64,000 nt of DNA. Source: Mikania micrantha (Eukaryota; Streptophyta; Magnoliopsida; Asterales; Asteraceae). Positions 33,161 through 45,127 of the stretch are shown piece by piece (position 1 is the first letter of the stretch; the number at the start of each line of letters is the position of its first letter). A program made the translations under genes and the position numbers. Under the pieces are notes generated by a model. That model had not been told where the DNA came from. It worked only from the letters and a program-made list of their open reading frames with translations, and did not search any database. The DNA lies in the NCBI GenBank assembly GCA_009363875.1, contig CM018688.1, positions 57,513,001 through 57,577,000 of the forward strand, read 5' to 3'.

Positions 33161-33871
33161 ATGGCAGATCAAGGAGAGAGATACATATTTCAGCGATTTC
33201 CTTACGTGATACTAGACGATACCCCGAGCTCAAGTTCGGGTGCTGACTCCGATCCATCGGAGGCATCTGCAGCTGCTTCTCAGGCTGCTACACCTGTACC
33301 ACAGACACCACCAGTACCAGTACCCACACCGGTACCAGTACCTATGCCATCTCCACCGAGAGCTCCAGCATGGGACGAACTCAGACGAATGCGAGGTCAA
33401 GCTCGCAAAACGACAGGTCTTCCTCCTAGACGCCAGATGGTGCCTAGGGATGAGCCTGACACCATACATGAGGTAGGAGAGTCCTCACAGCAGGCGGAGT
33501 TTAGGGCGCAGCTTCGCCAGGTGACTTTAGATCTTCAGGAGACTCGACTAGAGTTACAGGAGTCTCGTGCTACTGTAGAGGATACACGTACCACAGTGTT
33601 GGAGATACTCACCTCCCATCTGTTGTTGATGGAGCAGGTGAATGCACTGGATGCTGGCACGCAAGCTTGGCGTGCTATGATCGAGGAGAGGATGAGAAGA
33701 ACAGTGTTTCATGTGATGATAGCTGCATTCTGGCAGCGAGTGTTAGTGATGAGAGGAGTAGTGATGGGAGTGCTTGAGGACATGAGTTTAGAGGTTAGGT
33801 TATTATGTGTGGCTATAGTGTTGGTCATTATAGCCATGGTGTTGGACGGGGTATGGTATTTTCTGCGGTAA
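33161..33871 (+). CDS. Extra ORF upstream of gag, unit 1 (intact)
   Basis: A 236-residue ORF lies between the primer binding site and gag, in the same sense. Residues about 22-75 are rich in Ser, Ala and Pro, with a PVP/TPVP run. About 100-150 form a probable coiled coil (LRQVTLDLQETRLELQESRA). About 208-232 form one hydrophobic segment (LLCVAIVLVIIAMVLDGVWY) at the extreme C-terminus, suggesting a tail-anchored membrane protein. I do not recognise the family. Upstream extra ORFs are known in Ogre-type elements, but I know of no such standard ORF in Tekay elements. TTTATTCAG just before the ATG resembles a 3' splice site. Only this unit has it intact. Confidence 0.65.
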   Translation: MADQGERYIFQRFPYVILDDTPSSSSGADSDPSEASAAASQAATPVPQTPPVPVPTPVPVPMPSPPRAPAWDELRRMRGQARKTTGLPPRRQMVPRDEPDTIHEVGESSQQAEFRAQLRQVTLDLQETRLELQESRATVEDTRTTVLEILTSHLLLMEQVNALDAGTQAWRAMIEERMRRTVFHVMIAAFWQRVLVMRGVVMGVLEDMSLEVRLLCVAIVLVIIAMVLDGVWYFLR

Positions 33872-34115
33872 GGGGTGATAAAGAGACGGGGCAGTAGTGA
33901 TCTTGTTGTACATATGATGTGATATAGGGTGATCAGTAGTTGTGAAAGCGGGATATTTTGGTATGGACAGATCCCGAGTTTGTGAGTTGTAGTGTATGAT
34001 GTTGTCAGGTTGGGAAATTATGACTTTTGGTTGTATCAAAACGTTGTGTGTAAAAAAAAAACTATGATAATGTTATATTATGGATGTTTTGTATATCTGT
34101 TTGTATAATGAACTT

Positions 34116-34176
34116 TGTGTGAGAACAATTCTGTGTGAGAACAATTCTGTGTGAGAACAATTCTGTGTGAGAACAT
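34116..34176 (+). repeat. 16-bp tandem repeat, unit 1
   Basis: TGTGTGAGAACAATTC occurs three times plus a partial copy. Units 2 and 3 have two full copies, which explains 16 bp of the length difference. Confidence 0.9.
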
Positions 34177-34196
34177 GTTGAACTAATATATATATT

Positions 34197-34612
34197 TCGC
34201 TGAAATACAGTACGGGAACAATACTGTATGCGAATATATTGAACTAAAATGTATATTTCGCTGAAATACAGTACGGGAGCAATACTGTATGCGAATATAT
34301 CGAACTAAAAAATATATTTTGCTGGAATACAGTACGGGAGCAATACTGTATGCAAATATATCTGTAACTAAAGTACAGTACGAGAGCCATACTGTACGAG
34401 AACATGTCTGAAATGTGAACGTATCTAATTGTGAACATGTCTGTAACTTAAGTACAGTACGAGAGCCATACTGTACGAGAACGTATCTAATTGTGAACAT
34501 GTCTGTAACTTAAGTACAGTACGAGAGCCATACTGTACGAGAACGTATCTAATTGTGAACATGTCTGTAACTTAAGTACAGTACGAGAGCCATACTGTAC
34601 GAGAACATATAT
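34197..34612 (+). repeat. Seven-hairpin leader array, unit 1
   Basis: Seven imperfect palindromes of the form GTACAGTA-loop-TACTGTAC (loop CGAGAGCCA or similar) are spaced about 60 bp apart. The last three sit in nearly identical units of about 62 bp that also hold TCTAATTGTGAACATGTC. They lie between the extra ORF and gag. Small minus-strand ORFs here are by-products of the repeat. The role is unknown. Confidence 0.88.
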
Positions 34613-34946
34613 ATTGGTTATATGGGAACTTAGTGCATGAACTGAGAACATATCCTAGTCCTGTATGAACATATCTCTAAAAACATGTGTTGCAATGCAA
34701 TGAGCTGGGTAAGACTCTAACATGTTTTTGAAATAACAGGGCTAAGTATAACTACGACCAATTGTGTGATCTGTGTGTATCGAGTATATGTCTAGACTAA
34801 ATTCATGTAGTTATACTGTATTCTTATATCACATGTCAATGCAATTTTTCAGTGTAACTGAATGTGATTGTAAATTATATGATAAAACGGGTTATATCTT
34901 TAATGTTCTTAAACTGACCTGAATTTGTCTGCTTGTGAGCAGATTA

Positions 34947-36140
34947 ATGGCTCCTAAAAGAGGTCGACCAGCTAAGAAAGCTGCTAAGAACATTACAAAG
35001 CCTGAACCGAATCAAATTCCACCTGTGAATGTTGAATCAAATCCGGAACCACGTATCAATCCGGAAGTGAACGTAGTTCCACCTGGGAACTTGGAAACAA
35101 ATACTACTCCACCAGTGAACTCTGGAGCAGGCATTGTTCCACCTGCTGGTACAAGCAGATCTGAAACAAATGAGGCTATGATAGCTCGTATTGTGCGTGA
35201 ACAACTATCTGCTTGTGGTGTTCTGACACAACACCAACCACATATAACTGCAGGTTCTGGTGGGGAACACGATCATGTTGAACATAATGCTACTGGTGGT
35301 CACGTTGAAACTCATACCACTACCGGTACAACTACTATTATTCCTGATCCACCTCGACAGGGATGTACTTACAAGTATTTTGCTTCCTGTAACCCTCCTA
35401 CTTTTACTGGCAAAGAAGGAGCGGCTGGTCTAATAAGGTGGATTGAGGAGATGGAAACGAAGCTCAAAATCAGTCAGTGTTTGGAGGAGCATAAGGTGTC
35501 TTATGCTGCCTGTTCTTTGAAAGACTCAGCTTTGACCTGGTGGAATACCCAGGCCAAGACTTTGGGTTCAGCCACAGTTGACTCGATGGGCTGGAACGAT
35601 TTCAAAACTCTGATTAGATCAGAGTACTGTCCCATCACTGAAATTCAAAAACTCCAGGAAGAATTCTGGAATCACTCGATGATCGGTGCTGACTGTCTTG
35701 CTTACACCGATCGTTTTCATGAACTTACTTGTTTACTTCCCGACATGTTTCCTACGGAAGCCGCTTTAATCGAGAAGTACATTAAGGGTCTGATTCCTCA
35801 GATACGAGGAATGGTGACTGCTGCTGAACCTACAACCCTGAAACATACGATTCTTTTGACCACTAAGCTTACCAATGAGGCGGTAAGGAGTGGTACTCTG
35901 TCTTTGAAACCTCAGACGGTTCATAGTCGTAGTGATGTCGGTACCTCGAATGTGTCAAAAGGTACCAAACGAAAGTGGTTTGGCAAAACCAAGGCGAAGG
36001 CTCCGGCTGAGATCACCCAGAGCAAGCCAACTGTGAAAAACTATGGTGCAAATGTTCCGACAGGAAAGTTTATACTGGGCAGGCGCCCAAATGCAATAAG
36101 TGTCCACTCCATCACACGGGACCATGTCCTGTTTGTCTGA
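34947..36140 (+). pseudogene. gag: gag, unit 1, frame lost before the zinc knuckles
   Basis: The ATG at 34947 starts a basic leader (MAPKRGRPAKKAAK), a Pro/Asn-rich linker, and the retrotransposon gag core (RWIEEMETKLKISQC; YAACSLKDSALTWWN) near residues 150-300. The frame shifts at a short T run near 36068-36070 and stops at 36138. The two CCHC zinc knuckles (36134-36175 and 36236-36277) are therefore in another frame, continuous with the protease. The product would be a nucleocapsid-less Gag. The same lesion is in units 2 and 3. Confidence 0.85.
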
Positions 36141-39100
36141 ACTGTAACCGAGTTGGACACTATGCTAAATATTGCAACTTTCCTGCTCAAACACTAAACC
36201 AAGCACCACGACAAACCACTCAAACCAACCGGTCATGTTACAAATGTGGAAGCCCTGATCATCTCATACGAAATTGTCCAAACAATAACACCAATCCAGG
36301 AACTGAAGCTAGGGGGATAGCTTTTCAGATTGGTGCGACTGAGGCGAGACATGATGCAAATATTGTCACTGGTACGTTTCTTCTCAATAATCTTTACGCA
36401 TCAGTTCTGTTTGATACAGGAGCAGATAAGAGCTTTATTTCTCCTGAATTTGCATCATTAGTTTCATTGCCTACGGTAGATCTAGACACTCCTTATGTTA
36501 TTGAACTTGCTAACGGCAAGTTGATCAAAACTAGCAGTGTTATTCAAGGATGTTCCTTGAATTTGAATGATCATCTTTTTAATATCAATTTACTTCCTGT
36601 TGAGCTTGGGAGCTTTGATGTCGTTGTTGGTATGGATTGGCTTTCTGATAACCAAGCGGAAGTTGTGTGTCAAAACAAGATGATCCGTATTCCATTACCT
36701 AACGGTAATACACTGATAGTTCAAGGAGAACGAGCAGGTAGGAAACTTGGTATCATATCTTGTATGCGAGCTCATAAATTCTTAAGGAAGGGCTGTTATG
36801 CTTTCCTGGCACATGTGACTGAATACAATTCTTCACCCAAACGAATTACAGACATTCCAGTAGTCAAGAATTTTCCTGAAGTTTTTCCTGAGGACATATC
36901 AGGATTACCCCCAGTGAGACAAGTTGAATTTCGGATTGACTTGATTCCAGGTGCAGCACCTGTTGCTAAAGCCCCGTATCGGCTTGCACCATCCGAAATG
37001 CAAGAACTTTCAGGTCAATTGCAAGAACTGTTAGACAAAGGTTTTATCAGACCTAGTTTCTCACCCTGGGGAGCACCTATTCTTTTTTGTGAAAAAGAAG
37101 GATGGTTCATTCAGAATGTGTATTGACTACAGGGAACTCAATAAACTGACAATCAAGAACCGTTATCCACTACCTCGTATCGATGATCTGTTTGATCAAC
37201 TACAAGGTGCTACTTATTTTTCAAAAATCGATTTAAGATCTGGATATCATCAGTTACGTATTCATGATGATGACATTCCTAAAACTGCTTTCAGAACTCG
37301 ATACGGACATTACGAATTTTTAGTAATGCCATTTGGTTTAACCAATGCACCAGCAGTTTTCATGGATCTGATGAATCGAGTATGCAGACCTTATCTGGAT
37401 AAATTTGTGATTGTGTTTATTGATGATATTCTTATTTATTCTCGAAATCAACAAGAACATGCTCAACACTTGAAATTAATTCTAGAACTTTTGGCACGTG
37501 AAAAATTATATGCCAAATTCTCCAAGTGTGAGTTCTGGTTACGAGAAGTTCAATTTCTTGGTCATGTAATAAATCAAAACGGTATTCAAGTGGATCCCAG
37601 TAAGATTCAGGCGGTGAAACAATGGGAGACACCACGAACCCCGACTGAAATACGTCAATTCTTGGGGTTGGCAGGTTATTATCGCCGGTTTATCAAGAAC
37701 TTTTCAAAGATAGCCTTGCCACTGACTACATTGACACAGAAAAATCAACCATTTATATGGAGTTCTCAACAGGAGGAGGCGTTCCAACTGTTGAAACATA
37801 AACTCTGTAATGCACCTATCTTGGCACTACCGGAAGGTACTGATAACTTCACAGTGTATTGTGATGCTTCACGTCAAGGTCTTGGGTGTGTTTTAATGCA
37901 GAAAGATAAGGTAATTGCTTATGCTTCTCGACAACTGAAAGTACATGAGAAGAACTATACCACACATGATCTAGAACTTGGTGCAGTAGTGTTTGCACTC
38001 AAGATTTGGAGACATTATCTATACGGAACTAAATGTATTATATACACTGATCACAAAAGCCTCCAACACATTCTAGATCAGAAAATGTTGAACATGCGAC
38101 AGAGGCGATGGGTTGAACTTTTAAACGACTATGACTGTGAAATTCGTTATCACCCAGGCAAAGCAAATGTTGTAGCTGATGCCTTGAGTCGCAAGGAACG
38201 AGTCAAGCCTTTACGTGTGAAAGCGTTAGGTATGACTATTCAAACCAGTCTAATTCCTCAAATCAAAGACGCTCAGCAACAAGCTTTACAAGCAACGAAC
38301 TATTCTGCTGAGGGATTGAGAGGATTAGATAAGAAACTCGATACTAAGGCTGATGGACTGTTGTATTTCAAAGACCGAATGTGGATTCCTCTATTCGGTA
38401 ATTCTCGAACAATTATCTTGGATGAGGCGCACAAATCCAGGTATTCTATTCATCCAGGTGCTGATAAAATGTATAAAGATCTTAAGGATTTTTACTGGTG
38501 GCCTGGAATGAAGAAACACATAGCTGAATTTGTGGATCGATGTTTAACATGTCTCAAAGTTAAGGCTGAACATCAACGACCTTCTGGGTTATTACAACAA
38601 CCTGAAATTCCCATGTGGAAATGGGATCAGATCTCTATGGATTTCATTACTAAATTACCCAGAACATCACGTAATCATGACTCTATATGGGTTATCGTTG
38701 ATCGCCTTACGAAATCTGCGCATTTCTTACCCATCCGAGAAGATTATTCTATGGATCGACTCGCTAAACTTTATGTTAATGAGATTGTATCTCGACATGG
38801 AGTACCAATCTCTATCATTTCTGACAGAGATAGTCGATTTATGTCACGATTTTGGCAAACTCTTCAGAATGCTCTGGGCACGCAAATCAATATGAGCACA
38901 GCTTATCATCCACAAACTGACGGGCAGACTGAACGAACAAATCAAACTCTTGAAGACATGCTCAGAAGCTGTGTGATTGATTTCGGAGGTAGCTGGGATA
39001 TTCATCTTCCACTTGTTGAATTCTCATACAATAACAGCTACCATACCAGTATTCAATGCGCTCCTTTCGAAGCACTTTATGGACGCAAATGTAGATCACC

Positions 39101-39674
39101 TATCTGTTAGTCAGAGGTAGGTGAAAGTCAAATCATTGGCCCAGAATTCATTCAAGAAACAACTGATAAGATCGCACTCATTCAAGAACGAATCAAAGCT
39201 GCTCGCGATCGTCAAAAGAGTTACGCTGATAATCGCCGTAGACCACTCGAATTTCAAATAGGTGATCTAGTAATGTTGAAAGTGTCACCTTGGAGAGGCA
39301 TATTCAGATTTGGGAAGAGAGGTAAACTTTCACCAAGATTTGTAGGGCCGTTTAAAATTCTTGAAAGAATTGGACCGTAGCCTACAAACTTGAATTACCT
39401 CTTGAACTTAGTAATATTCACGATGTCTTTCATGTGTCTAATCTGAAGAAATGCTTAACTGATGAATCATTGATCGTACCTCTAGAAGAAATTCATATTG
39501 ATGAAAAACTTCAGTTCAGTGAAGAACCAATAGAGGTAATGGATCGAGAAATGAAAGTATTAGCGTAGTCGCATACCAATCGTTAAAGTGCGATGGAATT
39601 CACAACGTGGACCCGAATATACGTGGGAACGTGAAGATCAGATGAGACAGAAATACCCACATTTATTTTCATGA
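36134..39674 (+). pseudogene. pol: pol, unit 1: PR-RT-RNaseH-IN-chromodomain-like, broken
   Basis: After the two zinc knuckles come protease (DTGA at 36413-36424), RT (active site FIDD at 37416-37427), RNase H (VYCDASRQG; IYTDHKSL), integrase (zinc-binding H-H-CLTC, catalytic Asp in SMDFI, Asp in SDRDSRF, Glu in GQTERTNQ) and a C-terminal region with FVGPFKI and a chromodomain-like VRW...EYTWERED end. Lesions are one extra T near 37086, a TAG at 39108-39110 where the family has Trp, a base lost near 39379 with a TAG, and another shift near 39565. The 673-residue frame 37089-39110 is the largest intact piece. Confidence 0.9.
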
Positions 39675-39728
39675 TCAATTGTTATCCCGTAAGTCTTTCA
39701 CTAAATTTCGGGACGAAATTCCTCTAAC

Positions 39729-39738
39729 AGGAGGAGAC
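39729..39738 (+). other. Polypurine tract, unit 1
   Basis: AGGAGGAGAC immediately precedes the TGTGACAG start of LTR 2. Confidence 0.85.
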
Positions 39739-41806
39739 TGTGACAGTTACGTACGAAGAATTCGGCATTTATGACGTAAGCACATTTGGTCGTGCATGAA
39801 ATCCACGAGGATTTAGTAACTTTTGTTATTGGGGATTGAAAGTATGTGAAAAATGATGAACGTGGGCGAAAACCGCGCGCAAAACGGAGTTCGTATGCCC
39901 CCGGAATCGCGAAAAGAAGTTTAAAATCAAAATGGTGACGGAAGGTGACGTGGGGCGTAACGCCTGCCCCAGCCTTCCAACCCAGGCGTTACGCCTGGCG
40001 AGTTATGTCGGCCAAAAATTGTTTAAATCGATCAGAATCGTCCAGAACGCAAAATCTTCATCCACTTCGATCCCAAGCAACCACCAGACGCCATTTCTTC
40101 ATCCTTTAACCTCCAATCTTCATTTCAAAGCCCCTCAAACATCCGGATCATCCCACGGATCGTATATACAAGTCCTGATCGTTGTTATACGCGCAGAACT
40201 CCGTCAGATCAGGTAACGGTTCATTTTAACCTTCTAGTTTGATTTTTATTGATTAGATCTTGATTTTGAACGTAATGAGATAGTTAGGATTGTTGATTAT
40301 TGCCTAGATGATGGCTAGGATTGATTTTAAACGAAGAACACGAAGTTCTAACGGTTAAATCCTTGTTTTGATCCGTTGTGATGCCCGGTTTGCATGAAAT
40401 CATACCTATGATTATAATGGTTTAAACCATTTGATTATGACAATGTAGGTGATTAGTTTGATTAATCTTTGAAATGCAAAGGTTAAATTCAAGTGTTTCA
40501 AACTAATCATAATCATTAACATACTCATTGGAATGATTATCTGATGTTTGTGATAACAGTCAGATTAGTATGTTAAATCTGGTTATTTCACCTATTCTGA
40601 TGCTACATTGTGATATTTCATGATATTTGGGTAATCAATAATAAGGATTAATCACTCCTAAACCATTAAATCATCTAGAAACTGTTTTAGCATTATAATC
40701 AACAACATTAACTATTTGGTTAATCTGAGATTATTCTGATTAATCTAGAGTGTCATCAACTTTGTGTTAGGAATCTAATACAATGTAGGTTCCTACATTA
40801 TCATACATTGTATGATATAACCTTAAATTAATTAATTATATAATTAATATCGAGTTGATGATTTACTAAGCAATGTCTTTGACATTGAACGTTCAGAAGG
40901 ATCTAATCAGTAAACTAGAACATAAATAACTCATTAAATATAAATAAATGCAGAATCACTTCTCTATTATCAGTTTTGAGATACTCTGCTACATCTATAC
41001 TATCAGGTGAGTTTCGTACAACCCCTTTTATTTTTAATCTTTTATAAACATCGGGGAACATTGTTGAACTTTTAATGAACATATGATATGTATCACTGAT
41101 ATCTGTGTGATTTCATGTGATTGTTGTGACTTTTGTGGGATTTCATGGGATTTTGGCCTGTAGACTGAACTCTATCATGACACTGAAAGTCCTCATATTT
41201 GAACTGTATCTAGTGAACCCATGTGTGGCCGAGCAGAAAACATTGATAGTACTATTGGTTGACACCCCATTCGCTGGGAGGGTTGCATCTCCCCTTGTGT
41301 GAATGTTTGTTATCTGTTTCCTGAACTTCTTAATGGTGTGATAGACATTAAGATAATGAGGCACTAAGATATGTACCGACGGGTAATATCTTGAGACAGA
41401 CTAGACGTCCGAAAGGAACTAGATACAGGTCCCATGATTATCCGGAACTGAACTTTTGAGAACGTGCTTATCATATCATATTGTTTTAAATTGAACTGTC
41501 GATCTCACCAGCTTTGTGCTGACGTTTTCAAATTATATCTTTTTGCAGGAAGACAGTGACCACCGGGTGAGGATGCACTTTGAGTTATTTGCACTTTAAT
41601 AATAGTATTGTAATTAAATAAATATAGTTGTAATGTGGTTGTGATTGCGACACCCTAGTAATGTATTTACTTTAAGTTAATCTGTGTGCTTATGATATTG
41701 GATCAAGTAAGTCACCCCTCACCTCGGAGACATCACCACTATGCTTCCGCAACCGATTCAGTGACGTCAGACCAGACACGAGGTGACGAGGGGTGGGGGT
41801 GTGACA
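39739..41806 (+). repeat. LTR 2 of the array (inner)
   Basis: It is 2068 bp, with TGTGACAGTTACG start and GTGTGACA end. It carries A at the eleventh base (39749) like LTR 4, but T at 40247 like LTR 1, so it looks like a recombinant of the outer LTRs. It serves as 3' LTR of unit 1 and 5' LTR of unit 2. Confidence 0.95.
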
Positions 41807-41809
41807 GGG

Positions 41810-41823
41810 TGGTATCAGAGCCA
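41810..41823 (+). other. Primer binding site, unit 2
   Basis: It has the same TGGTATCAGAGCCA as unit 1. Confidence 0.93.
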
Positions 41824-42164
41824 CAGGTTATAGAGAATTAGGTTGACTTAGAGACCTAGACTATAACCATAGGCTCGTATAGTGACACAGAGAGCACCGA
41901 ACATGTTAACGAACAAAACTTGTTTTGAATTAAACCAGGATAATCAGGTGGTACGAATTCCAGTTATGAGTGGCCAGCATAACTGAAATCCGCAACACGT
42001 GTGCATTCTAGTTTGATTTAATTCAAGTAGAACATTAATAACTAAAGGATCGAATAGTTGTGTTAGGGTAGGGAAAACGTCGGACATCATGTGTATGTTG
42101 AATGTTATTATTCAATATATTTTTTTTTTCATGGTACTGATTCGAGTATTCTGTTTATTCAGCA

Positions 42165-42874
42165 ATGGCAGATCAAGGAGAGAGATACATATTTCAGCGA
42201 TTTCCTTACGTGATACTAGACGATACCCCGAGCTCAAGTTCGGGTGCTGACTCCGATCCATCGGAGGCATCTGCAGCTGCTTCTCAGGCTGCTACACCTG
42301 TACCACAGACACCACCAGTACCAGTTCCACACCGGTACCAGTACCTATGCCATCTCCACCGAGAGCTCCAGCATGGGACGAACTCAGACGAATGCGAGGT
42401 CAAGCTCGCAAAACGACAGGTCTTCCTCCTAGACGCCAGATGGTGCCTAGGGATGAGCCTGACACCATACATGAGGTAGGAGAGTCCTCACAGCAGGCGG
42501 AGTTTAGGGCGCAGCTTCGCCAGGTGACTTTAGATCTTCAGGAGACTCGACTAGAGTTACAGGAGTCTCGTGCTACTGTAGAGGATACACGTACCACAGT
42601 GTTGGAGATACTCACCTCCCATCTGTTGTTGATGGAGCAGGTGAATGCACTGGATGCTGGCACGCAAGCTTGGCGTGCTATGATCGAGGAGAGGATGAGA
42701 AGAACAGTGTTTCATGTGATGATAGCTGCATTCTGGCAGCGAGTGTTAGTGATGAGAGGAGTAGTGATGGGAGTGCTTGAGGACATGAGTTTAGAGGTTA
42801 GGTTATTATGTGTGGCTATAGTGTTGGTCATTATAGCCATGGTGTTGGACGGGGTATGGTATTTTCTGCGGTAA
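42165..42874 (+). pseudogene. Extra ORF upstream of gag, unit 2 (frameshifted)
   Basis: This is the same ORF as at 33161 in unit 1, but one base is lost near 42325, where CAGTACCCACACC reads CAGTTCCACACC. The first frame ends at 42479. The coiled coil and C-terminal hydrophobic segment remain open in another frame from 42347 to 42874. The same lesion is in unit 3. Confidence 0.8.
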
Positions 42875-43183
42875 GGGGTGATAAAGAGACGGGGCAGTAG
42901 TGATCTTGTTGTACATATGATGTGATATAGGGTGATCAGTAGTTGTGAAAGCGGGATATTTTGGTATGGACAGATCCCGAGTTTGTGAGTTGTAGTGTAT
43001 GATGTTGTCAGGTTGGGAAATTATGACTTTTGGTTGTATCAAAACGTTGTGTGTAAAAAAAAAACTATGATAATGTTATATTATGGATGTTTTGTATATC
43101 TGTTTGTATAATGAACTTTGTGTGAGAACAATTCTGTGTGAGAACAATTCTGTGTGAGAACATGTTGAACTAATATATATATT

Positions 43184-43599
43184 TCGCTGAAATACAGTAC
43201 GGGAACAATACTGTATGCGAATATATTGAACTAAAATGTATATTTCGCTGAAATACAGTACGGGAGCAATACTGTATGCGAATATATCGAACTAAAATAT
43301 ATATTTTGCTGGAATACAGTACGGGAGCAATACTGTATGCAAATATATCTGTAACTAAAGTACAGTACGAGAGCCATACTGTACGAGAACATGTCTGAAA
43401 TGTGAACGTATCTAATTGTGAACATGTCTGTAACTTAAGTACAGTACGAGAGCCATACTGTACGAGAACGTATCTAATTGTGAACATGTCTGTAACTTAA
43501 GTACAGTACGAGAGCCATACTGTACGAGAACGTATCTAATTGTGAACATGTCTGTAACTTAAGTACAGTACGAGAGCCATACTGTACGAGAACATATCT
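43184..43599 (+). repeat. Seven-hairpin leader array, unit 2
   Basis: Same seven palindromes and spacing as unit 1, with only point differences such as CATATCTATTGG for CATATATATTGG at the end. Confidence 0.88.
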
Positions 43600-43933
43600 A
43601 TTGGTTATATGGGAACTTAGTGCATGAACTGAGAACATATCCTAGTCCTGTATGAACATATCTCTAAAAACATGTGTTGCAATGCAATGAGCTGGGTAAG
43701 ACTCTAACATGTTTTTGAAATAACAGGGCTAAGTATAACTACGACCAATTGTGTGATCTGTGTGTATCGAGTATATGTCTAGACTAAATTCATGTAGTTA
43801 TACTGTATTCTTATATCACATGTCAATGCAATTTTTCAGTGTAACTGAATGTGATTGTAAATTATATGATAAAACGGGTTATATCTTTAATGTTCTTAAA
43901 CTGACCTGAATTTGTCTGCTTGTGAGCAGATTA

Positions 43934-45127
43934 ATGGCTCCTAAAAGAGGTCGACCAGCTAAGAAAGCTGCTAAGAACATTACAAAGCCTGAACCGAATC
44001 AAATTCCACCTGTGAATGTTGAATCAAATCCGGAACCACGTATCAATCCGGAAGTGAACGTAGTTCCACCTGGGAACTTGGAAACAAATACTACTCCACC
44101 AGTGAACTCTGGAGCAGGCATTGTTCCACCTGCTGGTACAAGCAGATCTGAAACAAATGAGGCTATGATAGCTCGTATTGTGCGTGAACAACTATCTGCT
44201 TGTGGTGTTCTGACACAACACCAACCACATATAACTGCAGGTTCTGGTGGGGAACACGATCATGTTGAACATAATGCTACTGGTGGTCACGTTGAAACTC
44301 ATACCACTACCGGTACAACTACTATTATTCCTGATCCACCTCGACAGGGATGTACTTACAAGTATTTTGCTTCCTGTAACCCTCCTACTTTTACTGGCAA
44401 AGAAGGAGCGGCTGGTCTAATAAGGTGGATTGAGGAGATGGAAACGAAGCTCAAAATCAGTCAGTGTTTGGAGGAGCATAAGGTGTCTTATGCTGCCTGT
44501 TCTTTGAAAGACTCAGCTTTGACCTGGTGGAATACCCAGGCCAAGACTTTGGGTTCAGCCACAGTTGACTCGATGGGCTGGAACGATTTCAAAACTCTGA
44601 TTAGATCAGAGTACTGTCCCATCACTGAAATTCAAAAACTCCAGGAAGAATTCTGGAATCACTCGATGATCGGTGCTGACTGTCTTGCTTACACCGATCG
44701 TTTTCATGAACTTACTTGTTTACTTCCCGACATGTTTCCTACGGAAGCCGCTTTAATCGAGAAGTACATTAAGGGTCTGATTCCTCAGATACGAGGAATG
44801 GTGACTGCTGCTGAACCTACAACCCTGAAACATACGATTCTTTTGACCACTAAGCTTACCAATGAGGCGGTAAGGAGTGGTACTCTGTCTTTGAAACCTC
44901 AGACGGTTCATAGTCGTAGTGATGTCGGTACCTCGAATGTGTCAAAAGGTACCAAACGAAAGTGGTTTGGCAAAACCAAGGCGAAGGCTCCGGCTGAGAT
45001 CACCCAGAGCAAGCCAACTGTGAAAAACTATGGTGCAAATGTTCCGACAGGAAAGTTTATACTGGGCAGGCGCCCAAATGCAATAAGTGTCCACTCCATC
45101 ACACGGGACCATGTCCTGTTTGTCTGA
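43934..45127 (+). pseudogene. gag: gag, unit 2
   Basis: Its translation is the same as unit 1, with the same frame loss before the zinc knuckles. Confidence 0.85.

Noticed and set aside
33161..33871. Extra ORF as an env gene
   Set aside because: It lies upstream of gag, has no signal peptide and has only one terminal hydrophobic segment; nothing identifies it as an envelope protein.
34183..34500. Minus-strand ORFs across the hairpin repeats (also in units 2 and 3)
   Set aside because: They follow the repeat period and are products of palindromic repeats, with no domain.
34116..34612. CRISPR-like array
   Set aside because: Spacers are as conserved as the repeats, the context is a plant retrotransposon, and there are no cas genes.
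36060..37130. Programmed -1 and +1 frameshifts between gag, protease and RT
   Set aside because: The shifts sit at plain T-run length changes inside conserved coding motifs, not at a slippery site with a downstream structure, and further stops follow. Decay is the simpler reading.
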